From contig NZ_GL890986.1 in the NCBI RefSeq assembly GCF_000212815.1, positions 530,339 through 594,338 on the forward strand: a DNA stretch of 64,000 bases. Direction: 5' to 3'. Source of the stretch: Streptococcus sanguinis SK49. Lineage in GTDB: Bacteria > Bacillota > Bacilli > Lactobacillales > Streptococcaceae. Below the pieces are notes generated by a model, which saw nothing but the letters and a program-made list of their open reading frames with translations, did not search any database and had not been told where the DNA came from. Positions within the stretch are counted from its first letter, which is position 1, and the number at the start of each line of letters is the position of its first letter. Positions 21,762-29,806 of this stretch are shown in pieces. The position numbers were made by a program, and so were the translations under genes.

Positions 21762-22610
21762 ATGAAACCAAAACTCGCCCGTTTTGCCCAAGCTCCGGCT
21801 CTGTCCTGTCCACTCTGCCAGCAAAGTTTGGCTATGGAAGAAAACAGCCTCAAGTGCGCCAATCGCCATTCCTACGATATATCCAAATTCGGTTATGTCA
21901 ATCTAGCTCCTCAAGCTAGACAAGCTAAAGACTATGACAAAACAAGCTTTCAAAATAGGCAAGTCATCTTGGAAGCCGGCTTTTATCAGCATATCCTAGA
22001 TGAGTTGCAGGATCTGCTGCAGACTCTGCCTGAAGAACAGACCATTCTGGACGTCGCTTGCGGAGAGGGCTACTATGCTCGAAAAATTCAGGAAAAATTC
22101 CCCAACAAAGAAATTTACGCTTTTGATTTATCCAAAGATTCTATCCAGTTAGCTGCCAAAAGTGATCAGAGTCTTGCTGTAAAATGGTTTGTTGGTGATT
22201 TGGCACACTTGCCCGTTCAGGATCAAAGCATGGATGTCTTACTGGACATCTTCTCACCCGCCAACTATCATGAATTTCAGCGAGTATTGAAAAAAGAGGG
22301 ACTCATCATCAAAGTCATCCCAACAGAAAATCATCTGAAAGAAATTCGTCAAAAAGTTGCTCAATATCTGGACAAGAAAGATTATTCTAATCAACATATC
22401 ATCCAGCATTTCCAGAAACACTTTGTCATCCTATCTAGAAAGACCGTAGAATCAACCCATACTCTGCATTCTGAGGAGAAAACTGCCCTGCTGCAGATGA
22501 CTCCTTTACTCTTTCATGTTGAAAAAAATCTAATCAATTGGGAGCAGCTTACACATGCCACCATTTCAGCTGAGATTCTTATCGGAAAACTAAAAGAAGA
22601 AAAAATCTAA
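21762..22610 (+). CDS. rlmA: 23S rRNA (guanine-N1)-methyltransferase RlmA
   Basis: This 282-residue SAM-dependent enzyme starts at ATG 21762 after AGAGAG; an in-frame ATG further upstream lies within the tyrS terminator and is unlikely to be used. The N-terminal zinc site CPLCQQ...LKCANRHSYD (about residues 16-41) and the SAM motif ILDVACGEGYYA (about 97) are characteristic of RlmA/TlrB, which methylates G748 in Gram-positives. In pneumococcus that methylation affects telithromycin binding. It is probably transcribed by readthrough of the tyrS terminator or from a weak own promoter. Confidence 0.9.
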   Translation: MKPKLARFAQAPALSCPLCQQSLAMEENSLKCANRHSYDISKFGYVNLAPQARQAKDYDKTSFQNRQVILEAGFYQHILDELQDLLQTLPEEQTILDVACGEGYYARKIQEKFPNKEIYAFDLSKDSIQLAAKSDQSLAVKWFVGDLAHLPVQDQSMDVLLDIFSPANYHEFQRVLKKEGLIIKVIPTENHLKEIRQKVAQYLDKKDYSNQHIIQHFQKHFVILSRKTVESTHTLHSEEKTALLQMTPLLFHVEKNLINWEQLTHATISAEILIGKLKEEKI

Positions 22611-22652
22611 GCTCCTTTCAGTAAAAAATGATGTTATAACAGCCATTTTAAA

Positions 22653-22676
22653 AACGCAGACTGTCCTGTCTGCGTT
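22653..22676. terminator. Bidirectional terminator between rlmA and msmK
   Basis: AACGCAGAC and GTCTGCGTT form a perfect 9-bp stem with a six-base loop between the two convergent genes, with A-rich and T-rich flanks on the two sides. Confidence 0.8.
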
Positions 22677-22693
22677 CTTTGTTTATCAACTGA

Positions 22694-23824
22694 TTAATAG
22701 ACTGTCTTCTCTGTCTCTGGATCAAAGAAGTGCGCTTTATTGAGGTCGAAGCCTAGGTCAATACCTGCACCAGTTTCTAGGTAATCGCGTGAATCCACAC
22801 GCGCTACAAACTCACTAGAACCCACTTGGCAGTAGAGATGAGACTCTGCTCCCAGTAATTCTGAAACAGAAATCTTGGCATGCACAACTGAATTCGGGAA
22901 AGTTTCCAAGAAAGCAGCTTCCGCATTGATATCTTCCGGACGAATACCGAAGATTAGCTCCTTGCCCTCGTATCCTTTCTCCCGCAGAACCTTAAGAGCT
23001 CCTTCTGGCACAGTCAAGCGCAGTCCTTCTGCGACAATCTCATTCCCTTCAAGCTTAACTGGGATGAAGTTCATAGCTGGGCTGCCGATGAAGCCAGCAA
23101 CGAACTTATTAACTGGGTTGTTATAGACTTCCTGCGGCGTACCAATCTGCTCCACTCGACCAATCGTTCCAGTTCCAGCAGGATTCTTGGTCGCTGACAT
23201 GATAACGATACGATCCGCCAAGGTCATAGCTTCAGTCTGGTCATGGGTAACATAAATAGTTGTTGCACCGATACGGCGGTGAATCTTGGCAATCTCCGCC
23301 CGCATAGAAACACGCAGCTTAGCATCCAAGTTAGACAAAGGTTCATCCATAAGGAAAACCTTTGCATCACGAACGATAGCGCGTCCCATAGCTACCCGCT
23401 GACGCTGACCGCCAGACAAGTCGGCTGGCTTACGTTGCAAGAATTCCTTCAAGCCTAGGATTTCTGCTGCTTCGTTGACCCGTTTGTCAATATCTTCCTT
23501 GCTGTACTTGCGCAGCTTGAGACCAAAAGCCATATTGTCGTAGACAGTCATATGCGGATAAAGGGCATAGTTCTGGAAGACCATAGCGATATCACGGTCT
23601 TTGGGTGCCACATCATTAACCACTGTACCGTCAATAGAGGCAGTTCCTTCAGTGATGTCTTCAAGACCTGCAATCATACGCAGCGTAGTTGATTTCCCGC
23701 AACCAGACGGACCGACAAAAACGATAAATTCCTTGTCCTTGATATCAAGATTGAAATCTTCCACTGAGTAGTGGTCGCTGTTGGGATATTTTTTATAGAT
23801 ATTTTTCAGATTTAATTCGACCAT
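22694..23824 (-). CDS. msmK: Multiple-sugar ABC transporter ATPase MsmK
   Basis: This 376-residue MalK/UgpC-type ATPase has Walker A GPSGCGKST (about residue 37), signature LSGGQRQRVAMGRAI (about 135), Walker B VFLMDEPLSNLD, the H-loop YVTHDQTEAM, and a C-terminal regulatory OB/TOBE domain. In streptococci one shared MsmK energises several carbohydrate ABC importers (raffinose/msm, maltodextrin, sialic acid) encoded elsewhere, which fits the absence of permease genes here. ATG at 23824 was chosen because GAAGGGG precedes it; upstream in-frame codons lack support. Confidence 0.93.
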   Translation of the reverse strand: MVELNLKNIYKKYPNSDHYSVEDFNLDIKDKEFIVFVGPSGCGKSTTLRMIAGLEDITEGTASIDGTVVNDVAPKDRDIAMVFQNYALYPHMTVYDNMAFGLKLRKYSKEDIDKRVNEAAEILGLKEFLQRKPADLSGGQRQRVAMGRAIVRDAKVFLMDEPLSNLDAKLRVSMRAEIAKIHRRIGATTIYVTHDQTEAMTLADRIVIMSATKNPAGTGTIGRVEQIGTPQEVYNNPVNKFVAGFIGSPAMNFIPVKLEGNEIVAEGLRLTVPEGALKVLREKGYEGKELIFGIRPEDINAEAAFLETFPNSVVHAKISVSELLGAESHLYCQVGSSEFVARVDSRDYLETGAGIDLGFDLNKAHFFDPETEKTVY

Positions 23825-23873
23825 AATAAGCCCCTTCTTTTGAATAAAAATATTTTCTTTCACGCTCTCGTTT

Positions 23874-23924
23874 GCAAAGCGCTTTCACATTGTCCATTAT
23901 ATCGTTTTTTTTTGACTTTTTCAA
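23874..23924 (-). promoter_or_regulatory. msmK promoter overlapped by a cre site
   Basis: TTGAAA (23919-23924) and TATAAT (23896-23901) are 17 bases apart. Starting nine bases after the -10, TGAAAGCGCTTTGC (23874-23887) is a near-perfect palindromic cre, placed where bound CcpA would block early transcription. This predicts glucose repression of the shared sugar-transport ATPase. Confidence 0.85.
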
Positions 23925-23953
23925 GCACTTTTAGTAAAACGTTTGCATAATTT

Positions 23954-23979
23954 TAAAAAACAACCTAAAAAGGCTGTTT
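23954..23979 (-). terminator. Terminator after the LPSTS protein gene
   Basis: On the minus strand AAACAGCC pairs with GGTTGTTT (8 bp, one G-T pair), followed by a T run. Confidence 0.75.
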
Positions 23980-24006
23980 CTTTGATTCTATGATAAAAAA
24001 TCTTAC

Positions 24007-24432
24007 TCAAGGCTTCTTTTTAAAGAATAGAATTAGCACCCCTATCAAACTGGCTCCAAACAAGAAGTAGAAAATATTTTCTACACTACTTGTTGAAGGC
24101 AATTGCGATTGATTAGCTAATATAGATAAAGCTTCAACTTTTGGGGTGTTCATCACCTGATCATTATGCTTGTCCTTAGTCACTTGAGAATCTTTATAGC
24201 TACTCAACAGAGAGAGCTGCTTATCTAGAAGCTCTCTATCAATCTTAGAATTAGCTGAGCAAAAAGACGACAACATCACTTCTTGATTATCTCGGCTTTC
24301 TTCTTTTGTTATAATATGACAACTAAAGATTAAATCATCAGCTGCCAAAACTCTAGGACTATCAAAACTAGTAAATAATAACACCAAACTTAAAATCAGC
24401 AATAAACAAGTACTTTTTCTCTTTTTCTCCAT
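24007..24432 (-). CDS. Small sortase-anchored surface protein with LPSTS motif
   Basis: This 141-residue protein has a signal peptide (about 1-30, ending RVLA/ADD), a short extracellular part, an LPSTS sortase-like motif at 111-115, a hydrophobic segment (about 119-137) and a KKKP tail, the classic wall-anchoring layout. The motif ends in S rather than G (LPXTG), so either sortase A tolerates it or another sortase is used. Two cysteines in the exported part (38 and 58) might form a disulfide. I recognise no domain. It has its own promoter and terminator and is divergent from two tetR genes. The patch is visibly richer in A+T than its surroundings. Function is unknown. Confidence 0.75.
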   Translation of the reverse strand: MEKKRKSTCLLLILSLVLLFTSFDSPRVLAADDLIFSCHIITKEESRDNQEVMLSSFCSANSKIDRELLDKQLSLLSSYKDSQVTKDKHNDQVMNTPKVEALSILANQSQLPSTSSVENIFYFLFGASLIGVLILFFKKKP

Positions 24433-24487
24433 ATAAATCTCTCCCTATATACAACTAGCTGCTCATAAAAATATGACAACAATTACC

Positions 24488-24517
24488 AGTATAACAAAGG
24501 AATTTACACGGTGTCAA
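24488..24517 (-). promoter_or_regulatory. Promoter of the LPSTS protein gene
   Basis: TTGACA (24512-24517) and TATACT (24488-24493) with an 18-base spacer lie about 55 bases upstream of the start codon. Confidence 0.65.
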
Positions 24518-24558
24518 TCAATATGCTTGTTTTTAGAAAAATATTACTAGTTAGTTTT

Positions 24559-24582
24559 AAATATCCAAAATAATGGATATTT
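24559..24582. repeat. Inverted repeat in the LPSTS/tetR divergent region
   Basis: AAATATCC and GGATATTT (8 bp each, eight-base spacer) form a perfect inverted repeat between the two divergent genes. Position and symmetry suit a TetR-type operator, though a role as a cruciform or terminator cannot be excluded. Confidence 0.45.
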
Positions 24583-24674
24583 TTACACTTTGTAAACTTT
24601 TTTTCTAAAAAATAAGAGGTATTTCCTAGATTATTTCATTTTTAAACAGTAGAATGGAATAGGAGGGCAAATTT

Positions 24675-25298
24675 ATGACGCTTCACACCAGAAAAAGGAT
24701 ATTAGATGCTTTTTTTACATTAGCTGAACAAAATCCGACCAAAGTTCGTTTCACCTTTACAGATATAGCAAAAACTGCTGATTTATCAAGACAGGCAATC
24801 TATAAACGGCATTTTAATAATGTCAACGAAATTATTGATTACATACATGAAAAGTTGAATGATGAATTTAATCAAGCTTGTAGCCAGTACAAATTTACTT
24901 CTTCAAATCCCTTTCTCTCTTTTTCAGAAACCATTCTCCCCATAATATACAGAAATAGAGATTGGATTAGAACACTCTATACTACTTCAGTAGACCCCTT
25001 TTGGAGTGATTTTATTATCTCTTATTTCACTGATTGGATTTCTCAAAATATCAAACTTGATGACACAAAGCTAGATATGCCTAGCGAGATAAGTAACACT
25101 CTTCTTGCCAAATGTTTTAACTTACTTATCGAAAACTGGATTACTCAGACTTATCCACTATCTTTAGAAAAATTCTCAAATATTTTCCTTAACCTAGTTT
25201 CTTCACCGCTTACTAGTTTCACTATTCCTAACAGTCAAACTAAGTCTTCAAATAAAATTATTATCAAAAAGCCATCTCGCAGAAAGACAAAGAAGTAA
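24675..25298 (+). CDS. TetR family regulator, first of a tandem pair
   Basis: This 207-residue protein starts at ATG 24675 after AGGAGGG. The N-terminal HTH is FTFTDIAKTADLSRQAIYK (about residues 22-40) followed by HFNNVNEIIDYI. The C-terminal ligand or dimerisation part contains RDWIRTLYTTSVDPFW, which is nearly repeated in the next gene (RHWMKVLYTTAIDPFW). A basic tail (KKPSRRKTKK) ends it. It is divergent from the LPSTS surface protein gene, its most likely target apart from itself. Ligand is unknown. Confidence 0.85.
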   Translation: MTLHTRKRILDAFFTLAEQNPTKVRFTFTDIAKTADLSRQAIYKRHFNNVNEIIDYIHEKLNDEFNQACSQYKFTSSNPFLSFSETILPIIYRNRDWIRTLYTTSVDPFWSDFIISYFTDWISQNIKLDDTKLDMPSEISNTLLAKCFNLLIENWITQTYPLSLEKFSNIFLNLVSSPLTSFTIPNSQTKSSNKIIIKKPSRRKTKK

Positions 25299-25314
25299 AA
25301 AGAAGTAAAGGGAG

Positions 25315-25341
25315 CAGTTTCTATATTTGAGACTGTTTTTT
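25315..25341 (+). terminator. Terminator between the two tetR genes
   Basis: CAGTTTC pairs with GAGACTG (7 bp, one G-T pair), followed by six Ts, separating the two genes into individual units. Confidence 0.7.
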
Positions 25342-25369
25342 AAATTTTTCAAAAATTTTAAGAAATAAA

Positions 25370-25398
25370 TAGACAAATAGTCAAGAAAATGCTATCAT
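25370..25398 (+). promoter_or_regulatory. Promoter of the second tetR gene
   Basis: TAGACA (25370-25375) and TATCAT (25393-25398) are spaced by 17 bases, about 55 bases before the ATG at 25454. Confidence 0.45.
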
Positions 25399-25453
25399 TT
25401 AATTGACAATCAGTTAACTTAAAAAGGTAGATTATTAATGAAAGAAGGTAAAT

Positions 25454-26026
25454 ATGCCACAAGATACTAAAAACAAAGTCGTTAATGCCTTAATTGAGCT
25501 GGCAGAACAAAATCCAGAAAAATCTTACTTTACTTTTTCTGAAATCGCTAAGCAAGCTGGATTATCTAGACAAGCAATTTATAAAAAACACTTTAGTAAC
25601 GTTGAAGAAATTATTGAGTACATCCGTCAAAGTATCATGGCTCCATTTATCCCTCTGTATGAGAGCTATGCTGAAGGAAGTAAAGAAAATCCTTTAATCT
25701 TCTTTGCTCAACATATGATTCCTGCCATCTACGAACATAGACATTGGATGAAAGTTCTTTATACAACTGCTATTGATCCTTTCTGGAGAGAGTATATTTC
25801 TAGTTTCTTTACACAATGGGTAAAAGACAATCTAGATATCGATGCAAAAAAAATGGGAATTCCTCAAGAGATGGGAACAGAAATTATCGTAAAATGGATT
25901 AATTCGCTTATTGAAATATGGATTATCAAAGAAGAACCTATGCCCTCAGAAGATTTTGCACAATTATTTCTATCAATCGTTTCAACACCTATGGCTCAAT
26001 TTGTTAGTTCGCACAGCGAGCCCTAG
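25454..26026 (+). CDS. TetR family regulator, second of a tandem pair
   Basis: This 190-residue protein is a clear paralogue of the preceding one: EQNPEKSYFTFSEIAKQAGLSRQ aligns with EQNPTKVRFTFTDIAKTADLSRQ, and the WxxxLYTTxxDPFW block is shared. The ATG follows GAAGG at short spacing. It lacks the basic C-terminal tail of its neighbour. It has its own promoter and terminator. The pair probably arose by local duplication; regulated genes and ligands cannot be told from sequence. Confidence 0.85.
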   Translation: MPQDTKNKVVNALIELAEQNPEKSYFTFSEIAKQAGLSRQAIYKKHFSNVEEIIEYIRQSIMAPFIPLYESYAEGSKENPLIFFAQHMIPAIYEHRHWMKVLYTTAIDPFWREYISSFFTQWVKDNLDIDAKKMGIPQEMGTEIIVKWINSLIEIWIIKEEPMPSEDFAQLFLSIVSTPMAQFVSSHSEP

Positions 26027-26043
26027 TTCAACTCAAAATTATG

Positions 26044-26074
26044 AAGCCCGCCTTGTTTAGGTAGGCTTTTTTTG
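26044..26074 (+). terminator. Terminator after the second tetR gene
   Basis: AAGCCCGCCT pairs with AGGTAGGCTT (one mismatch, one G-T pair) and is followed by seven Ts. Confidence 0.8.
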
Positions 26075-26101
26075 TCTGTAAAATTTCTTACTCTCCCAAA
26101 G

Positions 26102-26129
26102 AAAAGAGAGCAGATAGTCTTCTGCTCTC
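26102..26129 (-). terminator. Terminator after the DUF6287 lipoprotein gene
   Basis: On the minus strand GAGAGCAG pairs with CTGCTCTC (8 bp perfect) before TTTTCTTT. It faces the terminator of the convergent tetR gene. Confidence 0.75.
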
Positions 26130-26168
26130 GTCAACATATAAGCTATAAAATTAAGCACCAAGCTTCGT

Positions 26169-26738
26169 TTAATCTACTCGATAATAGAAGCTGCCTTGTT
26201 CGTCAAAGCTATTCAGGCCAACACCTGTCCAGATTCTATCTTGACCAACATCTGAACTATCTGTAAAGTTTTCCTTGTCTGCGACCTTAACTCCCTTGGG
26301 AAGAAACTCAATCAGAAAACCTCCACTTTCTCCCCCGTAGACACCGCCAGCAGCAGTCCCATAGTCTGTCAGAGAAGCTCCATACAATTCATAACCACTT
26401 GAAACCAAGCCCTTTTCCTCAAAAACAAGCTGGTTGCCAGAAGCATCCTGCCAGGTTCCTTTAACGCTGGCATAATTACCATTTGCAAGTGCGGAAATGT
26501 CCATCGCTTCTTTCTTTTCCTTAGTTTTTTCTGTGCTCGCACTCTCTGAGCTAGTGCTACTAGCCGCTGAAGATGCTGTTGCAGTTGATTGACTGGATGC
26601 CTGCTCCACAGAACTTGTTACTGAGCCAGTACTGCTAGTAGGCGTCTCTGATTGATTCGTAGCGCTGCCCTTTGAACAAGCTGTCATAGCTAATAAAGCA
26701 GCTCCTGCTAGTAAAAAAGGTAAAGCTTTTTTCTTCAT
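26169..26738 (-). CDS. DUF6287-type lipoprotein
   Basis: This 189-residue exported lipoprotein has the signal MKKKALPFLLAGAALLAMTAC with the lipid-modified cysteine at residue 21. A long Ser/Thr/Ala/Glu linker (about 25-75) follows, then a globular C-terminal domain starting MDISALANGNYASVKGTWQDASGNQL, which resembles the streptococcal DUF6287 domain. ATG at 26738 follows GAGGAG. It has its own promoter and terminator between the tetR pair and the copper operon. Surface exposure is expected; function is not known. Confidence 0.75.
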   Translation of the reverse strand: MKKKALPFLLAGAALLAMTACSKGSATNQSETPTSSTGSVTSSVEQASSQSTATASSAASSTSSESASTEKTKEKKEAMDISALANGNYASVKGTWQDASGNQLVFEEKGLVSSGYELYGASLTDYGTAAGGVYGGESGGFLIEFLPKGVKVADKENFTDSSDVGQDRIWTGVGLNSFDEQGSFYYRVD

Positions 26739-26783
26739 TTTTCTCCTCTTTCTCACGGTAAGATAAAACATGTGATTAGTAAC

Positions 26784-26812
26784 ATTATAGATTATTTTAT
26801 CGCTTTTTACAA
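26784..26812 (-). promoter_or_regulatory. Promoter of the DUF6287 lipoprotein gene
   Basis: TTGTAA (26807-26812) and TATAAT (26784-26789) are 17 bases apart, in the gap after copZ. Confidence 0.65.
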
Positions 26813-26856
26813 GAAGAAGTCTAGCAACTGGGCAGGCGCAAAACTACTGACTTTAT

Positions 26857-27075
26857 TCATTCAGCTTCTGCCACATCCAGAACCCTGTAGATTGTTTTTG
26901 CCAGAGCTGCTTCATAATCTGATGCACCATAAGGCTTATCAGTCGTGACGTGGGCTGCCTGCTTTTCTAGGTCTACCGCCACATCTGACACTTCCTCCAT
27001 AGATAGGAAGTGCTGGGTGACGTGTTTGACACAGTTTTGACAAGATAAGTTTTCTAATTGGACTATTTGTTTCAT
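26857..27075 (-). CDS. copZ: Copper chaperone CopZ
   Basis: This 72-residue heavy-metal-associated protein follows copA after four bases. The metal site is LSCQNC (residues 10-15), a CxxC with serine in place of the usual MT before the first cysteine. The rest has the ferredoxin-like pattern of HMA domains (VSDVAVDLEKQAAHV, YEAALAKTIYRV). It should carry Cu(I) to CopA or CopY in the cytoplasm. The call rests on both the motif and operon position. Confidence 0.85.
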   Translation of the reverse strand: MKQIVQLENLSCQNCVKHVTQHFLSMEEVSDVAVDLEKQAAHVTTDKPYGASDYEAALAKTIYRVLDVAEAE

Positions 27076-27079
27076 AGAT

Positions 27080-29341
27080 TCATTCCTCCGTATATTTCTT
27101 TATTTTAAAGCGTCCTAGACGCAGAGCATTGACGACAACCGACACTGAGCTTAAGCTCATGGCCAGACCAGCCAACATAGGATTGAGCAAGGGACCGCCG
27201 AAAAGATGCAATAGCCCCATAGCAATCGGAATACCTAGTGTATTGTAGGCAAAAGCCCAGAAGAGATTTTCCTTGATATTACGAATGGTCGCCTGGCTGA
27301 GCTTGATAGCCTTGACTACATCCCGCAAATCACTATGCATGAGCACTACATCTGCTGACTCAATAGCCACATCGGCGCCAGAGCCGATGGCAATTCCAAC
27401 ATCTGCCTGGACCAGAGCCGGCGCATCATTGATACCGTCTCCTACCATAGCCAGTTTTTTCCCAGCTTCCTGTAAGTTCTTGATAGCAGCGGCCTTCCCA
27501 TCTGGCAATACACCTGCGATGACTTTTTGGATTCCAGCTTTCTGGGCAATAGCTGTCGCTGTTTCTTCACGATCTCCTGTCAGCATGATGACTTCCAGCC
27601 CCATAGACTGGAGCTCCTGCACTGCCTTCAGGCTGCTAGACTTCATCTCATCTGCTACCGCTAAAATACCAGCTAGCTGTCCATCTACTGCGACAAACAT
27701 GGCTGTCTTCCCTTCTTGGGAAAGCTCCAACAACTGTTCTTGAAAGACACTGCTGTCAATGTTCTTGTCTTTCATCAATGACTCATTTCCCACTAGAAGC
27801 TGTTTGCCCTCAACCTGAGCTGACAAACCTCGTCCAACCATAGCCTCAAAATGACTGACAGGCAGTAAGTCAAGCCCCTCCTCTTCAGCTGCTTCTAAGA
27901 TAGCCTGAGCCAAAGGATGCTCAGAATGCTGCTCAGCACTGGCTATTAGCTGCAATAAGTCAGAGCGATTAAAATCACTCAAAGGTAACAAATCCGTCAG
28001 ACTGGGCTTACCAACCGTAATCGTCCCAGTCTTATCAAGAACAATAGTATCCAGCTGATAAGCTGCTTCCAAAGCTTGCCCAGACTTAATCAGAATCCCA
28101 TTTTCAGCTCCTTTACCAGTCCCGACCATGATGGCTGTCGGAGTAGCTAACCCCAGCGCACAAGGGCAGGCAATGACCAGAACTGCGATAAAGATTGACA
28201 GAGAAAAGCTAAGACTCTCACCAGCCAGAAAATACCAGCCAAGCGCGGACAAAGTAGCCAAGCTCAGCACGATTGGGACAAAATAGAGCGAAATCTTATC
28301 GGCCAAAGCCGCTATCGGAGCCTTAGACCCTTGCGCTTCCTCCACTAATCTAACAATCTGAGCTAAGGTCGTATCCGAACCCACCCTAGTTGCTTGGTAG
28401 TCAATACTACCATTTTGATTGATTGTTGCACTGGTAATGGTATCGCCGACCTTCTTTTCAATCGGGACACTTTCACCAGTCATCATGGACTCATCCACAA
28501 AGGTCTGCCCCTCCGTCACAAGGCCATCTACCGGCATACGCTCTCCAGGCTTAATACGGATAATGTCTCCAACTCGGATATCCTCTGTATCAATGGTCAC
28601 AGCCTCACCATAACGAATCACTGTCGCCTGACTAGGTACTAGCTCAAGTAGAGACTGAATCGCCTGAGACGTTCGACCCTTGGCAGAACTTTCCAGATAT
28701 TTACCCAGAAGAACCAAGGTAATAATCACTGCAACAGACTCAAAGTAAAGCTGATGAACAAAGGGATGATGACCTAGAAAAACCTGACTGACAGAGTATA
28801 GACTGTAGAAAAATGCTGCGCTGGTTCCCACCGCAATCAAACTATCCATATTAGGATGCCTCTTGATAAGATTGCGAAATCCCCTCTGATAGAAACCACG
28901 ACCAATCCACACAGCAGGCAGAGTCAAAAGTAGTTGTGACAGAACGAAGACCAAAGGGTGCGCCATATGGTCCAAGAAGCTGGGCAGAGGAAGACCGACC
29001 ATACTTCCCATAGAGATATAAAGTAAAGGCAGAGCCGTAATCAAAAGAATCAGTAACTCTTGTTTCTTTTTTTGCAATTTCTGAGCTTTAATCACAGCTT
29101 CTTTGCTTACATCAGACGGTTTGTCTTTTCCTTTTTCTTCTGCATGATAACCAGCCTCGGCTACAGCATCCAGCACTTGCTGGCTGTCAAATCCTGCCTT
29201 AGGCAGCAAACTGAGACGTTCTGTCGCCAGATTGACACTGACATCTTCGACCGTTTCCAAGTCCTTGACCGCCATCTCTACCGTCATAGCACAGGCAGCG
29301 CAGGTCATGCCTGAGAGCTTGTATTCTTTCTTCTCACTCAT
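27080..29341 (-). CDS. copA: Copper-exporting P1B-type ATPase
   Basis: This 753-residue membrane pump expels Cu(I). It has one N-terminal HMA domain (GMTCAAC at residues 11-17), the intramembrane metal site CPC in VIACPCALGLATP, the phosphorylation motif DKTGT, TGES in the actuator domain and GDGINDAPAL. The ATG at 29341 overlaps the copY stop (TGATG) and follows AAAGGAGACGC; longer in-frame extensions lie within copY. The operon copY-copA-copZ is standard in streptococci. Confidence 0.97.
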   Translation of the reverse strand: MSEKKEYKLSGMTCAACAMTVEMAVKDLETVEDVSVNLATERLSLLPKAGFDSQQVLDAVAEAGYHAEEKGKDKPSDVSKEAVIKAQKLQKKKQELLILLITALPLLYISMGSMVGLPLPSFLDHMAHPLVFVLSQLLLTLPAVWIGRGFYQRGFRNLIKRHPNMDSLIAVGTSAAFFYSLYSVSQVFLGHHPFVHQLYFESVAVIITLVLLGKYLESSAKGRTSQAIQSLLELVPSQATVIRYGEAVTIDTEDIRVGDIIRIKPGERMPVDGLVTEGQTFVDESMMTGESVPIEKKVGDTITSATINQNGSIDYQATRVGSDTTLAQIVRLVEEAQGSKAPIAALADKISLYFVPIVLSLATLSALGWYFLAGESLSFSLSIFIAVLVIACPCALGLATPTAIMVGTGKGAENGILIKSGQALEAAYQLDTIVLDKTGTITVGKPSLTDLLPLSDFNRSDLLQLIASAEQHSEHPLAQAILEAAEEEGLDLLPVSHFEAMVGRGLSAQVEGKQLLVGNESLMKDKNIDSSVFQEQLLELSQEGKTAMFVAVDGQLAGILAVADEMKSSSLKAVQELQSMGLEVIMLTGDREETATAIAQKAGIQKVIAGVLPDGKAAAIKNLQEAGKKLAMVGDGINDAPALVQADVGIAIGSGADVAIESADVVLMHSDLRDVVKAIKLSQATIRNIKENLFWAFAYNTLGIPIAMGLLHLFGGPLLNPMLAGLAMSLSSVSVVVNALRLGRFKIKKYTEE

Positions 29342-29784
29342 CAATGCGTCTCCTTTCCGTGACCGCAACGACATTGGCCTTGTGGGCAGTCGCATTTGAC
29401 TTCCAAAGGAGCCGAGGCTCTTTTCTTATCAATGACCTGACTGAGCCGCTCCAAGTCCCCTTGACTGAACTGACTTCTCTCAATCATCGAAATCAAAAGG
29501 TCTCCATGTTTAGTATTACAGATATTGTCAAAAAGCGCCTGCCATGTACTTTCCAGATGGTCCGCTTCTAAAATCCGAGCATCGTAGTAAAACTTGCCCT
29601 CGATTTTTTCCATAGCGATAAATTCTTTGGTCTTCAGACGATTCAAAAGAGTCTTGATGGTTGCCGGTTTCCAGGAAAAATCGGCTTCCAACCGCGCTAT
29701 AATCTCTGTACTGCGACTGTGTGGATAGGCCCATAGCACGCGCATCACTTGCCATTCTGCTTGGCTAATATTTTGCTGTTCCAT
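29341..29784 (-). CDS. copY: Copper-responsive repressor CopY
   Basis: This 147-residue BlaI/MecI-type winged-helix repressor has its HTH in the first 75 residues (SAEWQVMRVLW-like start, SWKPATIKTLLNRL recognition region) and the copper/zinc-binding CDCPQGQCRC (CxCx4CxC) at the C terminus. Two cop boxes in its promoter show autoregulation. Copper is expected to displace zinc and release the protein from DNA, switching on copA and copZ. Confidence 0.95.
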   Translation of the reverse strand: MEQQNISQAEWQVMRVLWAYPHSRSTEIIARLEADFSWKPATIKTLLNRLKTKEFIAMEKIEGKFYYDARILEADHLESTWQALFDNICNTKHGDLLISMIERSQFSQGDLERLSQVIDKKRASAPLEVKCDCPQGQCRCGHGKETH

Positions 29785-29806
29785 TGTTTAACACTCCCTT
29801 ATCATT

